From positions 62,001-126,000 of the forward strand of contig CAVUEF010000015.1 of assembly GCA_963740455.1 (NCBI GenBank): a stretch of DNA of 64,000 nucleotides. Direction: 5' to 3'. The notes below the pieces were generated by a model. It saw nothing but the letters and a program-made list of their open reading frames with translations. It ran no database searches and was not told the origin of the DNA. The translations under genes were made by a program, and so were the position numbers. This document shows, in pieces, positions 32,268 through 41,485 of the stretch; the stretch's first letter is position 1, and every line of letters starts with the position of its first letter. Source of the DNA: Paucibacter sp963740455. Lineage in GTDB: Bacteria > Pseudomonadota > Gammaproteobacteria > Burkholderiales > Burkholderiaceae_C.

Positions 32268-33416
32268 ATGGCAAAGCGTGACTACTACGAAGTCCTCGGT
32301 GTTGCAAAAGACGCCAGCGACGAAGACATCAAGAAGGCCTACCGGAAGATGGCCATGAAGCACCACCCTGACCGCAATCAGGGCGAGGGGGCGAAGGTCT
32401 CGGAAGAAAAATTCAAAGAGGCCAAAGAAGCCTACGAAATGCTCACTGATGCGCAAAAGCGCGCGGCCTATGACCAGTACGGACATGCGGGCGTCGACCC
32501 CAATATGGGCGGTCGAGGTGGTCCCGGCGCAGAAGGCTTTGGCGGCTTTGCCGAAGCCTTTGGCGACATCTTCGGTGACATCTTCGGTGCCGGTGGCGCG
32601 GCCGGCGCGCGCCGCGGCCCAGGGCAGCAGGTCTATCGCGGCAGCGACCTCTCGTATGCCATGGAGATCACCCTCGAAGAGGCCGCGCGTGGCAAGGAAA
32701 CGCAGATCCGCATTCCGAGCTGGGAATTGTGCGAGGCCTGCAAGGGCACCGGGGCCAAGCCCGGCACCAGCGCCAAGGGCTGTGGCGCGTGCAACGGCAG
32801 TGGCACCGTGCACATGCGTCAGGGCTTCTTCTCGGTACAGCAAACCTGCCCGCACTGCCACGGCAGCGGCAAGATCATCCCCGACCCCTGCCTCACGTGC
32901 AACGGCCAGGGGCGCGTCAAGAAGAGCAAGACCTTGGAAGTCAAGATTCCCGGCGGCATCAACGAGGGCATGCGCATTCGTTCCGCAGGCAACGGCGAGC
33001 CGGGCGTGAATGGCGGTCCGGCGGGCGATCTGTATATCGAGATCCGCATCAAGGCGCACGAGATCTTCGAGCGCGACGGCGACGACCTGCACTGCACCGT
33101 GCCGATCAGCTTCACCACGGCCGCCTTGGGCGGCAGCATCGAAGTGCCCACGCTGGGCGGCAAGGCCGAGATCGAGTTGCCCGAAAGCACCCAGCACGGC
33201 AAGACCTTGCGCTTGCGCGGCAAGGGCATCAAGGGCGTGCGTTCGACCTATCCGGGCGACCTCTACTGCCACTTCAACATCGAGACTCCGGTCAAGCTCA
33301 CCGAACACCAACGCAAGCTGCTCAAGGAGCTGGACAAGTCGCTGCGCGAAGGCGGTGAGCGCCATTCGCCCAACGCCAAGAGCTGGACCGACAAGGTGAA
33401 GGATCTGTTCAAGTAA
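32268..33416 (+). CDS. dnaJ: Co-chaperone DnaJ (Hsp40)
   Basis: Stimulates DnaK ATPase and delivers substrates. The 382-residue product starts MAKRDYYEVLGVAKDASD, has the HPD motif in MKHHPDRN, a Gly-rich linker, four zinc-binding repeats of the CxxCxGxG type (CEACKGTG, CGACNGSG, CPHCHGSG, CLTCNGQG) and the C-terminal dimerisation domain. The zinc domain is complete. The ATG at 32268 is the family start. Convergent with dnaB; the 84-nt gap contains GGCAACCGCC/GGCGGTGCC, an imperfect hairpin without a T tract. Confidence 0.97.
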   Translation: MAKRDYYEVLGVAKDASDEDIKKAYRKMAMKHHPDRNQGEGAKVSEEKFKEAKEAYEMLTDAQKRAAYDQYGHAGVDPNMGGRGGPGAEGFGGFAEAFGDIFGDIFGAGGAAGARRGPGQQVYRGSDLSYAMEITLEEAARGKETQIRIPSWELCEACKGTGAKPGTSAKGCGACNGSGTVHMRQGFFSVQQTCPHCHGSGKIIPDPCLTCNGQGRVKKSKTLEVKIPGGINEGMRIRSAGNGEPGVNGGPAGDLYIEIRIKAHEIFERDGDDLHCTVPISFTTAALGGSIEVPTLGGKAEIELPESTQHGKTLRLRGKGIKGVRSTYPGDLYCHFNIETPVKLTEHQRKLLKELDKSLREGGERHSPNAKSWTDKVKDLFK

Positions 33417-33500
33417 TTGGCAACCGCCCCGGCGTGGCGGTGCCACGAGATGCTGTGACCGGCCAACCGACAATGCTCAGGTCGATTGTGACGCCAGGCT

Positions 33501-34922
33501 TCAGTAATCCGAACCGCCGCCGCTGCCCGGCGCCAGATTGTCGAACTTTGTGATGGGCCGCAAAAACGTCAGCCTGACCATGCCTACCGGCCCGTTACGC
33601 TGCTTGCCAATGATGATCTCGGCGATGCCGGGCTCTTTGCATTCGTCCTTGGTGTAGTACTCATCGCGGTAGATGAACATGATCACGTCGGCATCCTGCT
33701 CAATGGCGCCGGACTCGCGCAAGTCGCTCATCATGGGACGTTTGTCGGGTCGCGACTCGACACTTCGGTTGAGCTGCGACAGCGCGATCACCGGGCAATG
33801 CAGCTCCTTGGCCAAGGCCTTCAGGCCACGCGAGATCTCTCCGATCACCGTGGCGCGGTTTTCCTCGGCGCCGCCGCTGCCGTTCATCAGCTGGAGATAG
33901 TCGACGATGATGAGGCCGAGCTGCCCGCATTGACGTGCCTGGCGCCGCGCACGCGCCCTCAGCTCGCCGGGCGTGAGTCCCGGACTTTCGTCAATGAAGA
34001 TGCTGGACTTGCCCAGCTTGTCCACCGCCTCGGACAGACGGCCCCATTCATCGTCGCGCAAGGCGCCGGTGCGCAAGTGACTCTGGTCGATACGGCCGAT
34101 CGAGCCCACCATGCGCAGCGCCAATTGCGACGCGCCCATTTCCATCGAGAAGATCACCACCGGCAGACCTTCGTTGATGGCCACGTTCTCGCCGATATTG
34201 ATGGCGAACGCCGTCTTGCCCATCGATGGTCGCGCGGCCAGCACGATCAGGTCGCCTGGCTGCAATCCGGCGGTCATGCGGTCCAGATCATAGAAGCCGG
34301 TGCGCACGCCGGTCACTTCTTCGGCGCCGTTTTCGTGCAGTTCGTTGACACGGTCGAGCAGTTGCACCACCAGCGCGTCCATGCTCTGAAAGCCCTGGCG
34401 CGTGCGCGAACCTTCTTCGCCAATCCGAAAGATCTGACCCTCGGCCTCGTCCAGGATTTGCGTGACCGGCATGCCCTGCGGATTGAACGCTTTGGTGGCG
34501 ATGTCGTCGCTGGCCGAGATCAGCTTGCGCAGGATAGCGCGCTCGCGCACGATCTCGGCATAACGGCGCAAATTCGCGGCGCTCGGCACACTTTGTGCCA
34601 GTGCGTTCAGATACGAAAGCCCTCCACAGTCGTCCGATTTACCCAGACTCTGCAGTTGCTCGAACACGGTCACGACATCGGCTGGCTTGGTGGCGTTGAC
34701 CAGCCCGCCAATGGCAGCAAAGATCAGGCGATGCTCGTAGCGGTAGAAGTCGGACTCGGTGAGCAGGTCGCCGGCCCGGTCCCATGCCGAGTTGTCGAGC
34801 AGTAACCCACCCAACACGCTTTGCTCGGCCTCCACCGAATGGGGAGGAATGCGCAGGCGCGTCACGTCATCATCGCGATGGTCGGGGCCTGGCAGGCTAT
34901 TTTTTGAGAACACGGCTGACAT
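33501..34922 (-). CDS. dnaB: Replicative DNA helicase DnaB
   Basis: Hexameric 5'-3' helicase of the replication fork, 473 residues. The N-terminal domain (PPHSVEAEQSVLGGLLLDNS) is followed by the RecA-like motor with Walker A ARPSMGKTAFAINIG, Walker B LIIVDYLQLM and the FRKSxE-like FRQSxE region replaced by the normal ISRGLKALAKEL segment. No intein. Start chosen at the ATG 34922. A TATAGT box ends 6 nt upstream of it, again pointing to a nearly leaderless mRNA. It is downstream of the ribosomal rpsF-rplI operon but separated by that operon's terminator. Confidence 0.97.
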   Translation of the reverse strand: MSAVFSKNSLPGPDHRDDDVTRLRIPPHSVEAEQSVLGGLLLDNSAWDRAGDLLTESDFYRYEHRLIFAAIGGLVNATKPADVVTVFEQLQSLGKSDDCGGLSYLNALAQSVPSAANLRRYAEIVRERAILRKLISASDDIATKAFNPQGMPVTQILDEAEGQIFRIGEEGSRTRQGFQSMDALVVQLLDRVNELHENGAEEVTGVRTGFYDLDRMTAGLQPGDLIVLAARPSMGKTAFAINIGENVAINEGLPVVIFSMEMGASQLALRMVGSIGRIDQSHLRTGALRDDEWGRLSEAVDKLGKSSIFIDESPGLTPGELRARARRQARQCGQLGLIIVDYLQLMNGSGGAEENRATVIGEISRGLKALAKELHCPVIALSQLNRSVESRPDKRPMMSDLRESGAIEQDADVIMFIYRDEYYTKDECKEPGIAEIIIGKQRNGPVGMVRLTFLRPITKFDNLAPGSGGGSDY

Positions 34923-34955
34923 GGACAGACTATAGAGCCGGATCGCCTGTCGCAC

Positions 34956-34976
34956 TGTGGACAAAGCTGTGGAGAA
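34956..34976 (-). promoter_or_regulatory. Two DnaA-box-like 9-mers upstream of dnaB
   Basis: Read on the minus strand, TTCTCCACA (34968-34976) and TTGTCCACA (34956-34964) each differ from the DnaA box TTATCCACA only at the third base. They are in the same orientation and exactly 12 bp apart, about 35-55 bp upstream of the dnaB start codon. They could be weak DnaA sites controlling dnaB, or chance. Confidence 0.35.
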
Positions 34977-35056
34977 TCTGGGGAAACGTTGGGGGCAAGC
35001 ACTTCTTTCTTTTTTGTGCCTCCGACGGATGCGTGCAGGCGGCGCTCATGCCCATC

Positions 35057-35082
35057 AAAAAAGGCCGGCAGTGCCGGCCTTT
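35057..35082 (-). terminator. Rho-independent terminator of the rpsF-priB-rpsR-rplI operon
   Basis: On the minus strand a 9-bp GC-rich stem (AAGGCCGGC with GCCGGCCTT, 35061-35081) with a 3-nt loop is followed by a run of six T. It lies 35 nt after the rplI stop codon and separates that operon from dnaB. Confidence 0.9.
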
Positions 35083-35116
35083 CCAAGGGCACGCTCGAGC
35101 GCGCCGCTGTCTCGAA

Positions 35117-35569
35117 TCACTCGGTTTCGGCGACGACTTGAACGATCACTTCAACCACCACGTCGGTGTGCGGCGCAATGTTGACGCCGTGTTCGCCCAC
35201 CATCTTCAACGGACCATTGGGAAGTCGGATCTGCGCCTTCACGACAGGAAAGCCCAGCTTGCCCAGCGCTTCAGCAATGTCATGGTTGGTGACCGAGCCG
35301 AACAGACGGCCGTCCAGCCGCGCTTTCTGGCTGACCTGTACGGTCTTGCCGCGCATCGACTCGCCCAGCGCCTGCGCCGCGACCAATTTCTCGGCAGCAA
35401 CTTTTTCCAGTTCGACGCGCCTGCCTTCGAATTCCTTGATGGCAGTTTCGGTGGCGCGGCGGGCACGCCGTGTGGGGATCAGAAAGTTGCGCGCATAGCC
35501 GTCTTTGACGCGGACGACTTCGCCCAGATTGCCAAGGTTCGCGACCTTTTCAAGCAGAATGATTTGCAT
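35117..35569 (-). CDS. rplI: 50S ribosomal protein L9
   Basis: Large-subunit protein L9, 150 residues, with the N-terminal rRNA-binding domain (MQIILLEKVANLGNLGEVVR, then GYARNFLIP), a long connecting helix rich in Glu/Ala and a C-terminal domain with LPNGPLKMVGEHGVNIAPHT-like end. The ATG at 35569 follows an AGGAGA ribosome-binding site. Last gene of the rpsF-priB-rpsR-rplI operon, 10 nt after rpsR. Confidence 0.97.
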   Translation of the reverse strand: MQIILLEKVANLGNLGEVVRVKDGYARNFLIPTRRARRATETAIKEFEGRRVELEKVAAEKLVAAQALGESMRGKTVQVSQKARLDGRLFGSVTNHDIAEALGKLGFPVVKAQIRLPNGPLKMVGEHGVNIAPHTDVVVEVIVQVVAETE

Positions 35570-35579
35570 ATGTGTCTCC

Positions 35580-35870
35580 TCAAACCTTGTGCTGGTCGCT
35601 GTACGGCAGCATGGCGAGGAAGCGCGCACGCTTGATGGCCACGGTCAGCTGACGCTGGAAAAATGCGCGCGTGCCCGTCAGGCGAGCCGGCGTGATCTTG
35701 CCGTTTTCGCCGATGAAATCGCGCAGGGTGTCGATGTCTTTGTAGTCGATCTGCACGACGCCGGTGACCGTGAAGCGGCAGAAGCGCTTGCGGCGGAACA
35801 ACAGCGATTGCGTATTACGCTTGGGCTTGCGGTCCTTTGAGAACTTGCCCTTACCACGAGGTGGTGCCAT
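35580..35870 (-). CDS. rpsR: 30S ribosomal protein S18
   Basis: Small-subunit protein S18, 96 residues. The N terminus is basic and somewhat extended (MAPPRGKGKFSKDRKPKR) compared with the 75-residue E. coli protein, followed by the conserved FCRFTVTGVVQIDYKDIDTL and ITPARLTGTRAFFQRQLTVA. It binds S6, encoded two genes upstream in the same operon. Confidence 0.97.
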   Translation of the reverse strand: MAPPRGKGKFSKDRKPKRNTQSLLFRRKRFCRFTVTGVVQIDYKDIDTLRDFIGENGKITPARLTGTRAFFQRQLTVAIKRARFLAMLPYSDQHKV

Positions 35871-35924
35871 TTTTAGACCTCTTTCAATTCAATCCGGAAC
35901 AAACAAAAACAACCATGCGAGCTT

Positions 35925-36206
35925 TCAGTCCAGTGCGGTGATGTGAAACACCGTTCCGCGGCCGTTGCGCTGGGCAGCGAGAAAGCCTGTGAAACAAGCC
36001 GCCTCTCCGATTCCCAACCCGCTGACCCGCTGTGACAAGGCTCCGATGACCACCGCCTTGATCTCCATCGAGACCTTGCGCGGGGCTCCGGCTTCCTGAA
36101 CCTGCGACTCGTGCTTCAGGCACATGTCGATGGCGGGCAGACCGGCGGGGGTGTATCTCACAGCGCCTCGCTCCAGCAACTGCGCGTTCAGAACCAGCTG
36201 GTTCAT
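35925..36206 (-). CDS. priB: Primosomal replication protein N (PriB)
   Basis: Small OB-fold single-stranded DNA-binding protein (93 residues) used with PriA in replication restart. It starts MNQLVLNAQLLERGAVRYTP and contains the SSB-like KHESQVQEAGAPRKVSMEIK and GFLAAQRNGRGTVFHIT strands. Its position between rpsF and rpsR is the conserved place for priB in beta- and gammaproteobacteria. Confidence 0.93.
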   Translation of the reverse strand: MNQLVLNAQLLERGAVRYTPAGLPAIDMCLKHESQVQEAGAPRKVSMEIKAVVIGALSQRVSGLGIGEAACFTGFLAAQRNGRGTVFHITALD

Positions 36207-36243
36207 GGCGCGCTGCGTCTGACTGGGCTCGCAAGGATGGACT

Positions 36244-36609
36244 TCAGGCAGTCGCTTCCTGCGCCGGCGCCTTGCGGGCCTCGTCGCGCTCGACCGACTT
36301 CATCATGACCGACGGCGCCGTTTCAGCCGTGGGCTTGAGCACCGTGAGGTGGCGCAGCACAGCGTCGTTGAAGCGGAAACCCGTCTCCAGCTCGGTCAGC
36401 ACATCATTGCCGACCTCGATGTTCAGGCACAGATAGTGGGCCTTGGCCAGCTTCTGGATCATGTAGGCCATCTGACGACGCCCCCAGTCCTCCAGACGAT
36501 GCACCTTGCCACCACCTGCGGTGATCAAGGCCTTGTAGCGTTCCAGCATGGCTGGAACTTGTTCGCTCTGATCCGGATGGATCAGCAGAATGATCTCGTA
36601 ATGACGCAT
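36244..36609 (-). CDS. rpsF: 30S ribosomal protein S6
   Basis: Small-subunit protein S6, 121 residues. It starts MRHYEIILLIHPDQSEQVPA and contains the family segment GGKVHRLEDWGRRQMAYMIQ and AHYLCLNIEV. The tail is Glu/Ala/Lys-rich. It is the first gene of rpsF-priB-rpsR-rplI, 120 nt downstream of nothing coding on its own strand, so the promoter lies in 36610-36728. Confidence 0.97.
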   Translation of the reverse strand: MRHYEIILLIHPDQSEQVPAMLERYKALITAGGGKVHRLEDWGRRQMAYMIQKLAKAHYLCLNIEVGNDVLTELETGFRFNDAVLRHLTVLKPTAETAPSVMMKSVERDEARKAPAQEATA

Positions 36610-36728
36610 AGTTACTCCTTATGGGTTCCGACATGGAAGCCGTCTGTGCAGCGTCAAAGTCGCACGGACGGCAAGGTGAAGCGGCGGATTATAGCCTGAC
36701 CACCACCAGCGGCCGGGCCCGGGCCCCG

Positions 36729-38867
36729 TCACGGAGCCGAATAGTCCCCGCGATTCGGCATGCGCACCCGGTCGACCAATTGCACTTCGGCGTCGGACGG
36801 CTTGGGCGTCAACAGACTCACGACCACCATCACGGCAAAGCCCAGTGGCACGCCGAACACACCGGCCGAGATCGGCTGAATGCCCCACCACAGCTCGATC
36901 GGCGCACGCAGGCCCAGCAGTCCGTGCAGCCAGGGGTTCGTGGTGGCCAGATAAAAGCAAGTGATGCCCAGCCCGGCCACCATGCCCGACACGGCACCCC
37001 AGCTGTTGGCGCGCTTCCAGAACACACCCAACACCAAGGCCGGGAAGAATGCCGCCCCGGCAAACGAGAACGCCGCCGCGACCAGGAACAGGATGTCGGC
37101 CGGCTTTTGCACCGCCACGGCGGCCGCCGTCAGCGCCACGACGAGCAGCAAGGTCTTGGATATCGTGACCCGCCGCGAGGCCGATGCGCCCGGATTGACC
37201 ATGCGGTAGTAAAAATCATGCGACAGCGCGCTGGAGATGGTCAGCAGCAATCCGTCCGCGGTTGACAGTGCCGCTGCCAAGCCGCCCGCCGCCACCATGC
37301 CTGACACGACATAGGGCAAACCGGCAATCTCGGGTGTCGCCAGCATGATGATGTCACCGCCAATCGAGATCTCGCCCAGCTGCAGGATGCCGTCCATATT
37401 CACATCGCTGACCGACAGCAGACTGGGATCCACCTTGGACCATTGCGCAATCCAGATAGGCAGTTGATCAAAACGCGCGCCCACCAGCCCGTTGAACACC
37501 TCGAACTTCACCATCACCGCCAGCGCGGGCGCCGTCACGTACAGCAAGGTAATGAAGAACAGCGACCAGGTGACCGATTCGCGCGCCTCGCGCACCGATG
37601 GCGTGGTGTAGCAGCGCATCAGGATGTGCGGCAAGCCGGCCGTACCCACCATCAGACAAAAAACCAGGGCGAGAAAATTCAGGCGAGAGATGTCATAAGC
37701 GCGCTGCGCCTTCGCGTCGCCGTTGGGATCGCCGTCAAATTGTCGGGCATGGGCCTGCATGCCGGCCAGCGGCTTGGCGCGCGCCTCATTGGCGAGCTTG
37801 GCCTTGGCCCAGCTGTCTTGCGCTTCGGCAACGTTCTTGGGCAGTGCACCCAAGGCCTTTTCGGCGGCCTGCACACGTGCCAGGCCGGCTTCGTTGCGCT
37901 TGAGTTCGGCGACACGCTCGCTCGCTCTAGCCCGGTCCATGGCCAGCGCCACGGGCACGTCAGCCAACTTCTCTTCGAACTGCCTGGCACGCTGAGCGAA
38001 GATCTGCATGACTTCAAGCTCTTTGGGATCGTGCATCAGCTCCTGTTCACGCGCGCTGACTTTTTGCAGCTGGTATCCGTAGACCAGTTGTGGCACGGGA
38101 ATGCCGGTCTGCTTGACCGACAGCCAGACCACCGGAACCAGATAGGCAATGATGATGATGATGTACTGCGCCACCTGGGTCCAGGTCACCGCGCGCATGC
38201 CGCCCAGAAACGAGCACACCAGCACGCCGCCCAGACCCACAAACACGCCGATCTCGAAGGTCAGCCCGGTCAGGCGCGTCGTGATCAGTCCCACCCCGTA
38301 GATCTGTGCCACCACATAGGTGAACGAGCACAGCAGTGTGGCCACGATCGCCACGCCGCGCACCAGATTGCCGGCATAGCGGGCACCCAGAAAATCAGGA
38401 ATCGTGTACTCGCCGAACTGGCGTAAATAGGGGGCAAGCAGCAAGGCCACCAGACAATAGCCGCCGGTCCAGCCCAGCACGAACGCCAGCCCCGAGTACC
38501 CCGACAGATACAAGCTGCCGGCCAAGCCTAGAAAGGACGCAGCGCTCATCCAATCGGCCGCAATCGCCATGCCGTTGTAGACGGCCGGCACGCGCCGACC
38601 CGCCACATAGTATTCGGCCGGATCGGTGGTCCTGCTGATGATGCCGATGAAGGCATAGAGCAGCACCGGCGCCAGCAGAAAGATGAGACCCAGACCGGTC
38701 TTGGACAGGCCGGCCCGCTCCAGCACGGCCAGGCCCAGCACAAACGCGATGAAGCCAAGCGTATACAAGCCGTAGATCTTGTCGAGCCGCCGCTTGAAAC
38801 CGCGCCCGCCGGCGTTGTCCCCGGACGCCTGCGCCTTGGCAAGACCGTGCTGCAATGGCTCAGACAT
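36729..38867 (-). CDS. Sodium:solute symporter family protein (ActP/VC_2705-like) with soluble insert
   Basis: Inner-membrane cation-coupled transporter of the SSS family, 712 residues, probably for acetate or another small carboxylate. Typical elements include YYVAGRRVPAVYNGMAIAAD with the DWMSAASFLG helix and the GGLAAALSTADGLLLTISSA helix that carries the sodium site. Two unusual parts: a charged, helical insert of about 130 residues (266-395) between transmembrane segments, and DVNMDGILQLGE (488-499), which fits the EF-hand calcium loop. The small DUF4212 partner often encoded beside such symporters is not seen. The substrate is inferred from the family only. Confidence 0.88.
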   Translation of the reverse strand: MSEPLQHGLAKAQASGDNAGGRGFKRRLDKIYGLYTLGFIAFVLGLAVLERAGLSKTGLGLIFLLAPVLLYAFIGIISRTTDPAEYYVAGRRVPAVYNGMAIAADWMSAASFLGLAGSLYLSGYSGLAFVLGWTGGYCLVALLLAPYLRQFGEYTIPDFLGARYAGNLVRGVAIVATLLCSFTYVVAQIYGVGLITTRLTGLTFEIGVFVGLGGVLVCSFLGGMRAVTWTQVAQYIIIIIAYLVPVVWLSVKQTGIPVPQLVYGYQLQKVSAREQELMHDPKELEVMQIFAQRARQFEEKLADVPVALAMDRARASERVAELKRNEAGLARVQAAEKALGALPKNVAEAQDSWAKAKLANEARAKPLAGMQAHARQFDGDPNGDAKAQRAYDISRLNFLALVFCLMVGTAGLPHILMRCYTTPSVREARESVTWSLFFITLLYVTAPALAVMVKFEVFNGLVGARFDQLPIWIAQWSKVDPSLLSVSDVNMDGILQLGEISIGGDIIMLATPEIAGLPYVVSGMVAAGGLAAALSTADGLLLTISSALSHDFYYRMVNPGASASRRVTISKTLLLVVALTAAAVAVQKPADILFLVAAAFSFAGAAFFPALVLGVFWKRANSWGAVSGMVAGLGITCFYLATTNPWLHGLLGLRAPIELWWGIQPISAGVFGVPLGFAVMVVVSLLTPKPSDAEVQLVDRVRMPNRGDYSAP

Positions 38868-39042
38868 TCGGATGCCGATTCGATTGCGCTCCGCCGCTGC
38901 GCAGCCGCTCCGGCAAATTCAAGATCTGACCTTGCATGTTTGTCCGCTCGCCTCCGGCCACTGTCATTGCGCCCATGCGACATGATGGCGATGGCGCACG
39001 CACTGACTATCCAGATCTACCCGCGCCCGGGTTTCGGCACGG

Positions 39043-39067
39043 GTGGGCAGGTGACTTGCCTGCCCAC
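39043..39067 (-). terminator. Hairpin after ppsA, possible terminator without T tract
   Basis: GTGGGCAGG (39043-39051) pairs perfectly with CCTGCCCAC (39059-39067) around a 7-nt loop, 22 nt beyond the ppsA stop. There is no run of T after it on the minus strand, so it may protect the 3' end or pause the polymerase rather than terminate strongly. Confidence 0.45.
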
Positions 39068-39088
39068 AGGCCTGCCATCGATCCCGAC

Positions 39089-41485
39089 TCAGCGCTTGGA
39101 CAGGCGGATCCAGGTCTCGACCACCGAGTCGGGATTGAGCGACATCGACTCGATGCCTTCCTGCGCCAGCCAATCGGCAAAGTCGGGATGGTCACTCGGC
39201 CCCTGGCCGCAAATGCCGACGTATTTGCCGGTCGCGCGGCACGCCGCGATGGCGCGAGAAATCAAGGCCTTCACGGCCGGATCGCGTTCATCAAAATCGC
39301 CCACCAGCTGCTCGTGGCCCGAGTCGCGATCCAGCCCCAATGTCAGTTGGGTCAGGTCGTTCGACCCGATCGACATGCCATCGAAATGGGCCAGAAACTG
39401 GTCGGCGAGTATGGCGTTGCTCGGCACCTCGCACATCATGATGATGCGCAGGCCGTCCTGACCGCGCTTGAGGCCACGTTCGGCCAGCATGTCGATGACG
39501 CGTTCGGCCTGGCGCACCGTGCGCACAAAGGGCACCATGATTTCGACATTGCTCAGTCCCATGTCGCTGCGCACGCGCTTGAGCGCTTCGCACTCCATGG
39601 CAAAGGCATCGCTGAAGTCGCCGCTGATGTAACGCGAGGCGCCACGAAAACCCAGCATCGGGTTCTCTTCGTCGGGCTCATAGCGTGAGCCGCCAATGAG
39701 CTTGCGGTACTCGTTGCTCTTGAAGTCGGACAGCCGCACGATCACAGGCCGCGGCCAGAACGCCGCGCCAATGGTGGCAATGCCCTCCACCAGCTTGTCC
39801 ACGTAGAAGGCGCGCGGCGAGGCGTGGCCACGCGCGACGCTCTCCACGGCCTTCTTCAACTCGGCGTCCACGTTCGGATAATCCAGAATCGCCTTCGGAT
39901 GCACGCCGATATTGTTGTTGATGATGAATTCCAGGCGCGCCAGACCCACACCCGCACCGGGCATCTGGGCGAAGTTGAAGGCCAGCGACGGATTGCCTAC
40001 GTTCATCGTGATCTTGACCGGGCAATACGGCATCTCGCCGCGCATGACTTCAGTGATCTCGGTTTCCAGCAAGCCGTCGTAGATGTGGCCGGTGTCGCCT
40101 TCGGAGCAGACCACCGTCACCAGTTGGCCGTCCTTGAGCCTTTCAGTGGCGTCGCCACAGCCGACCACGGCCGGAATGCCCAGTTCGCGCGCGATGATGG
40201 CCGCGTGGCAGGTGCGTCCGCCGCGGTTCGTCACGATCGCCGCAGCGCGCTTCATCACCGGCTCCCAGTTCGGGTCGGTCATGTCGGTCACCAGCACGTC
40301 GCCCGGTTGCACCCGGTCCATCTCGGCGATGCTGTGCACCAGGCGTACCGGGCCGGTGCCGATCTTCTGACCGATGGCGCGCCCCTCGGCGAGCACGGCA
40401 CTGTGTCCCTTGAGCTTGTAGTGAAGTTCGTTCTTGCCATCGGCCTGGCTCTTTACGGTCTCAGGACGCGCCTGGAGAATGTAGATGTGGCCGTCGATGC
40501 CGTCACGCCCCCATTCGATGTCCATGGGACGGCCATAGTGCTTCTCGATGGTCAAGGCGTAGCCCGCCAACTCGATCACCTCGGCGTCGTTCAGCGAGTA
40601 GCGGTTGCGCTGCTCGGGCACGGTGTCCACGGTTTTCACCAGGTGCCCGCTGGCAGCCACCTCTTCGGGCGACGCGAATTCCATGCGAATCAGCTTGGAG
40701 CCCAAATTGCGGCGAATTACCGGGAACTTGCCACGCGCCAGCGCGGGCTTGTGCACGTAGAACTCGTCCGGGTTCACCGCGCCTTGCACCACGGTCTCGC
40801 CCAGGCCGAAGCTCGATGTAATGAACACCACGTCCTGGAAGCCCGACTCGGTATCGATCGTGAACGCCACACCTGCCGACCCGAGGTCGGAGCGCACCAT
40901 GCGCTGCACACCGGCCGACAAGGCCACCTCGCTGTGCTCGAAGCCCTTGTGCACGCGGTAGCTGATGGCGCGGTCGTTGTAGAGCGACGCAAACACATGC
41001 TTGAGCTTGAGCAGCACGGTCTCGATGCCGGTCACATTCAGGAAGCTCTCTTGCTGGCCGGCAAACGACGCGTCGGGCAGATCTTCGGCCGTGGCCGACG
41101 AGCGCACCGCAAACGAGGCCTGCGGGCTGTCGGCGCTGATACGGGCAAACTCGCTGCGGATCGCTGCCTCGAGGTCGGCTGGGAAGGGCTGGGCCTCGAT
41201 CCAGGCGCGGATTTCGGCGCCTGCCTCGGCCAGCGCGCGCACGTCGTCGGTGTTCAGCGTCGACAAGCGCTTCTTGATGCGCTCGTCAAGCCCTGCGAAT
41301 TCAAGAAACGCCCGAAACGCATGCGCGGTGGTGGCAAATCCGCCGGGTACTCGCACGCCGCTGGCCGACAACTGGGAGATCATCTCGCCGAGGCTGGCGT
41401 TCTTGCCGCCGACGACCTCGACATCACTCATTCTCAGGTGCTCAAACGGTACGACCAGGGCGGTCGCCTCATAAAGTGCAGACAT
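39089..41485 (-). CDS. ppsA: Phosphoenolpyruvate synthase
   Basis: Converts pyruvate, ATP and water to phosphoenolpyruvate, AMP and phosphate for gluconeogenesis. The 798-residue product has the ATP-grasp nucleotide-binding N terminus (VGGKNASLGEMISQLSASGV), the swivelling phosphohistidine domain with the catalytic His in GGRTCHAAIIARELGIPAVV, and the C-terminal TIM barrel with FDGMSIGSNDLTQLTLGLDR and the GICGQGPSDHPDFA cysteine loop. The start ATG at 41485 has a GGAG ribosome-binding site. It is divergent from ppsR, which regulates it by phosphorylation. Confidence 0.97.
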   Translation of the reverse strand: MSALYEATALVVPFEHLRMSDVEVVGGKNASLGEMISQLSASGVRVPGGFATTAHAFRAFLEFAGLDERIKKRLSTLNTDDVRALAEAGAEIRAWIEAQPFPADLEAAIRSEFARISADSPQASFAVRSSATAEDLPDASFAGQQESFLNVTGIETVLLKLKHVFASLYNDRAISYRVHKGFEHSEVALSAGVQRMVRSDLGSAGVAFTIDTESGFQDVVFITSSFGLGETVVQGAVNPDEFYVHKPALARGKFPVIRRNLGSKLIRMEFASPEEVAASGHLVKTVDTVPEQRNRYSLNDAEVIELAGYALTIEKHYGRPMDIEWGRDGIDGHIYILQARPETVKSQADGKNELHYKLKGHSAVLAEGRAIGQKIGTGPVRLVHSIAEMDRVQPGDVLVTDMTDPNWEPVMKRAAAIVTNRGGRTCHAAIIARELGIPAVVGCGDATERLKDGQLVTVVCSEGDTGHIYDGLLETEITEVMRGEMPYCPVKITMNVGNPSLAFNFAQMPGAGVGLARLEFIINNNIGVHPKAILDYPNVDAELKKAVESVARGHASPRAFYVDKLVEGIATIGAAFWPRPVIVRLSDFKSNEYRKLIGGSRYEPDEENPMLGFRGASRYISGDFSDAFAMECEALKRVRSDMGLSNVEIMVPFVRTVRQAERVIDMLAERGLKRGQDGLRIIMMCEVPSNAILADQFLAHFDGMSIGSNDLTQLTLGLDRDSGHEQLVGDFDERDPAVKALISRAIAACRATGKYVGICGQGPSDHPDFADWLAQEGIESMSLNPDSVVETWIRLSKR

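Noticed and set aside
38868..39088. DUF4212 small symporter subunit upstream of the symporter
   Set aside because: No minus-strand frame in this gap encodes a two-helix membrane protein.
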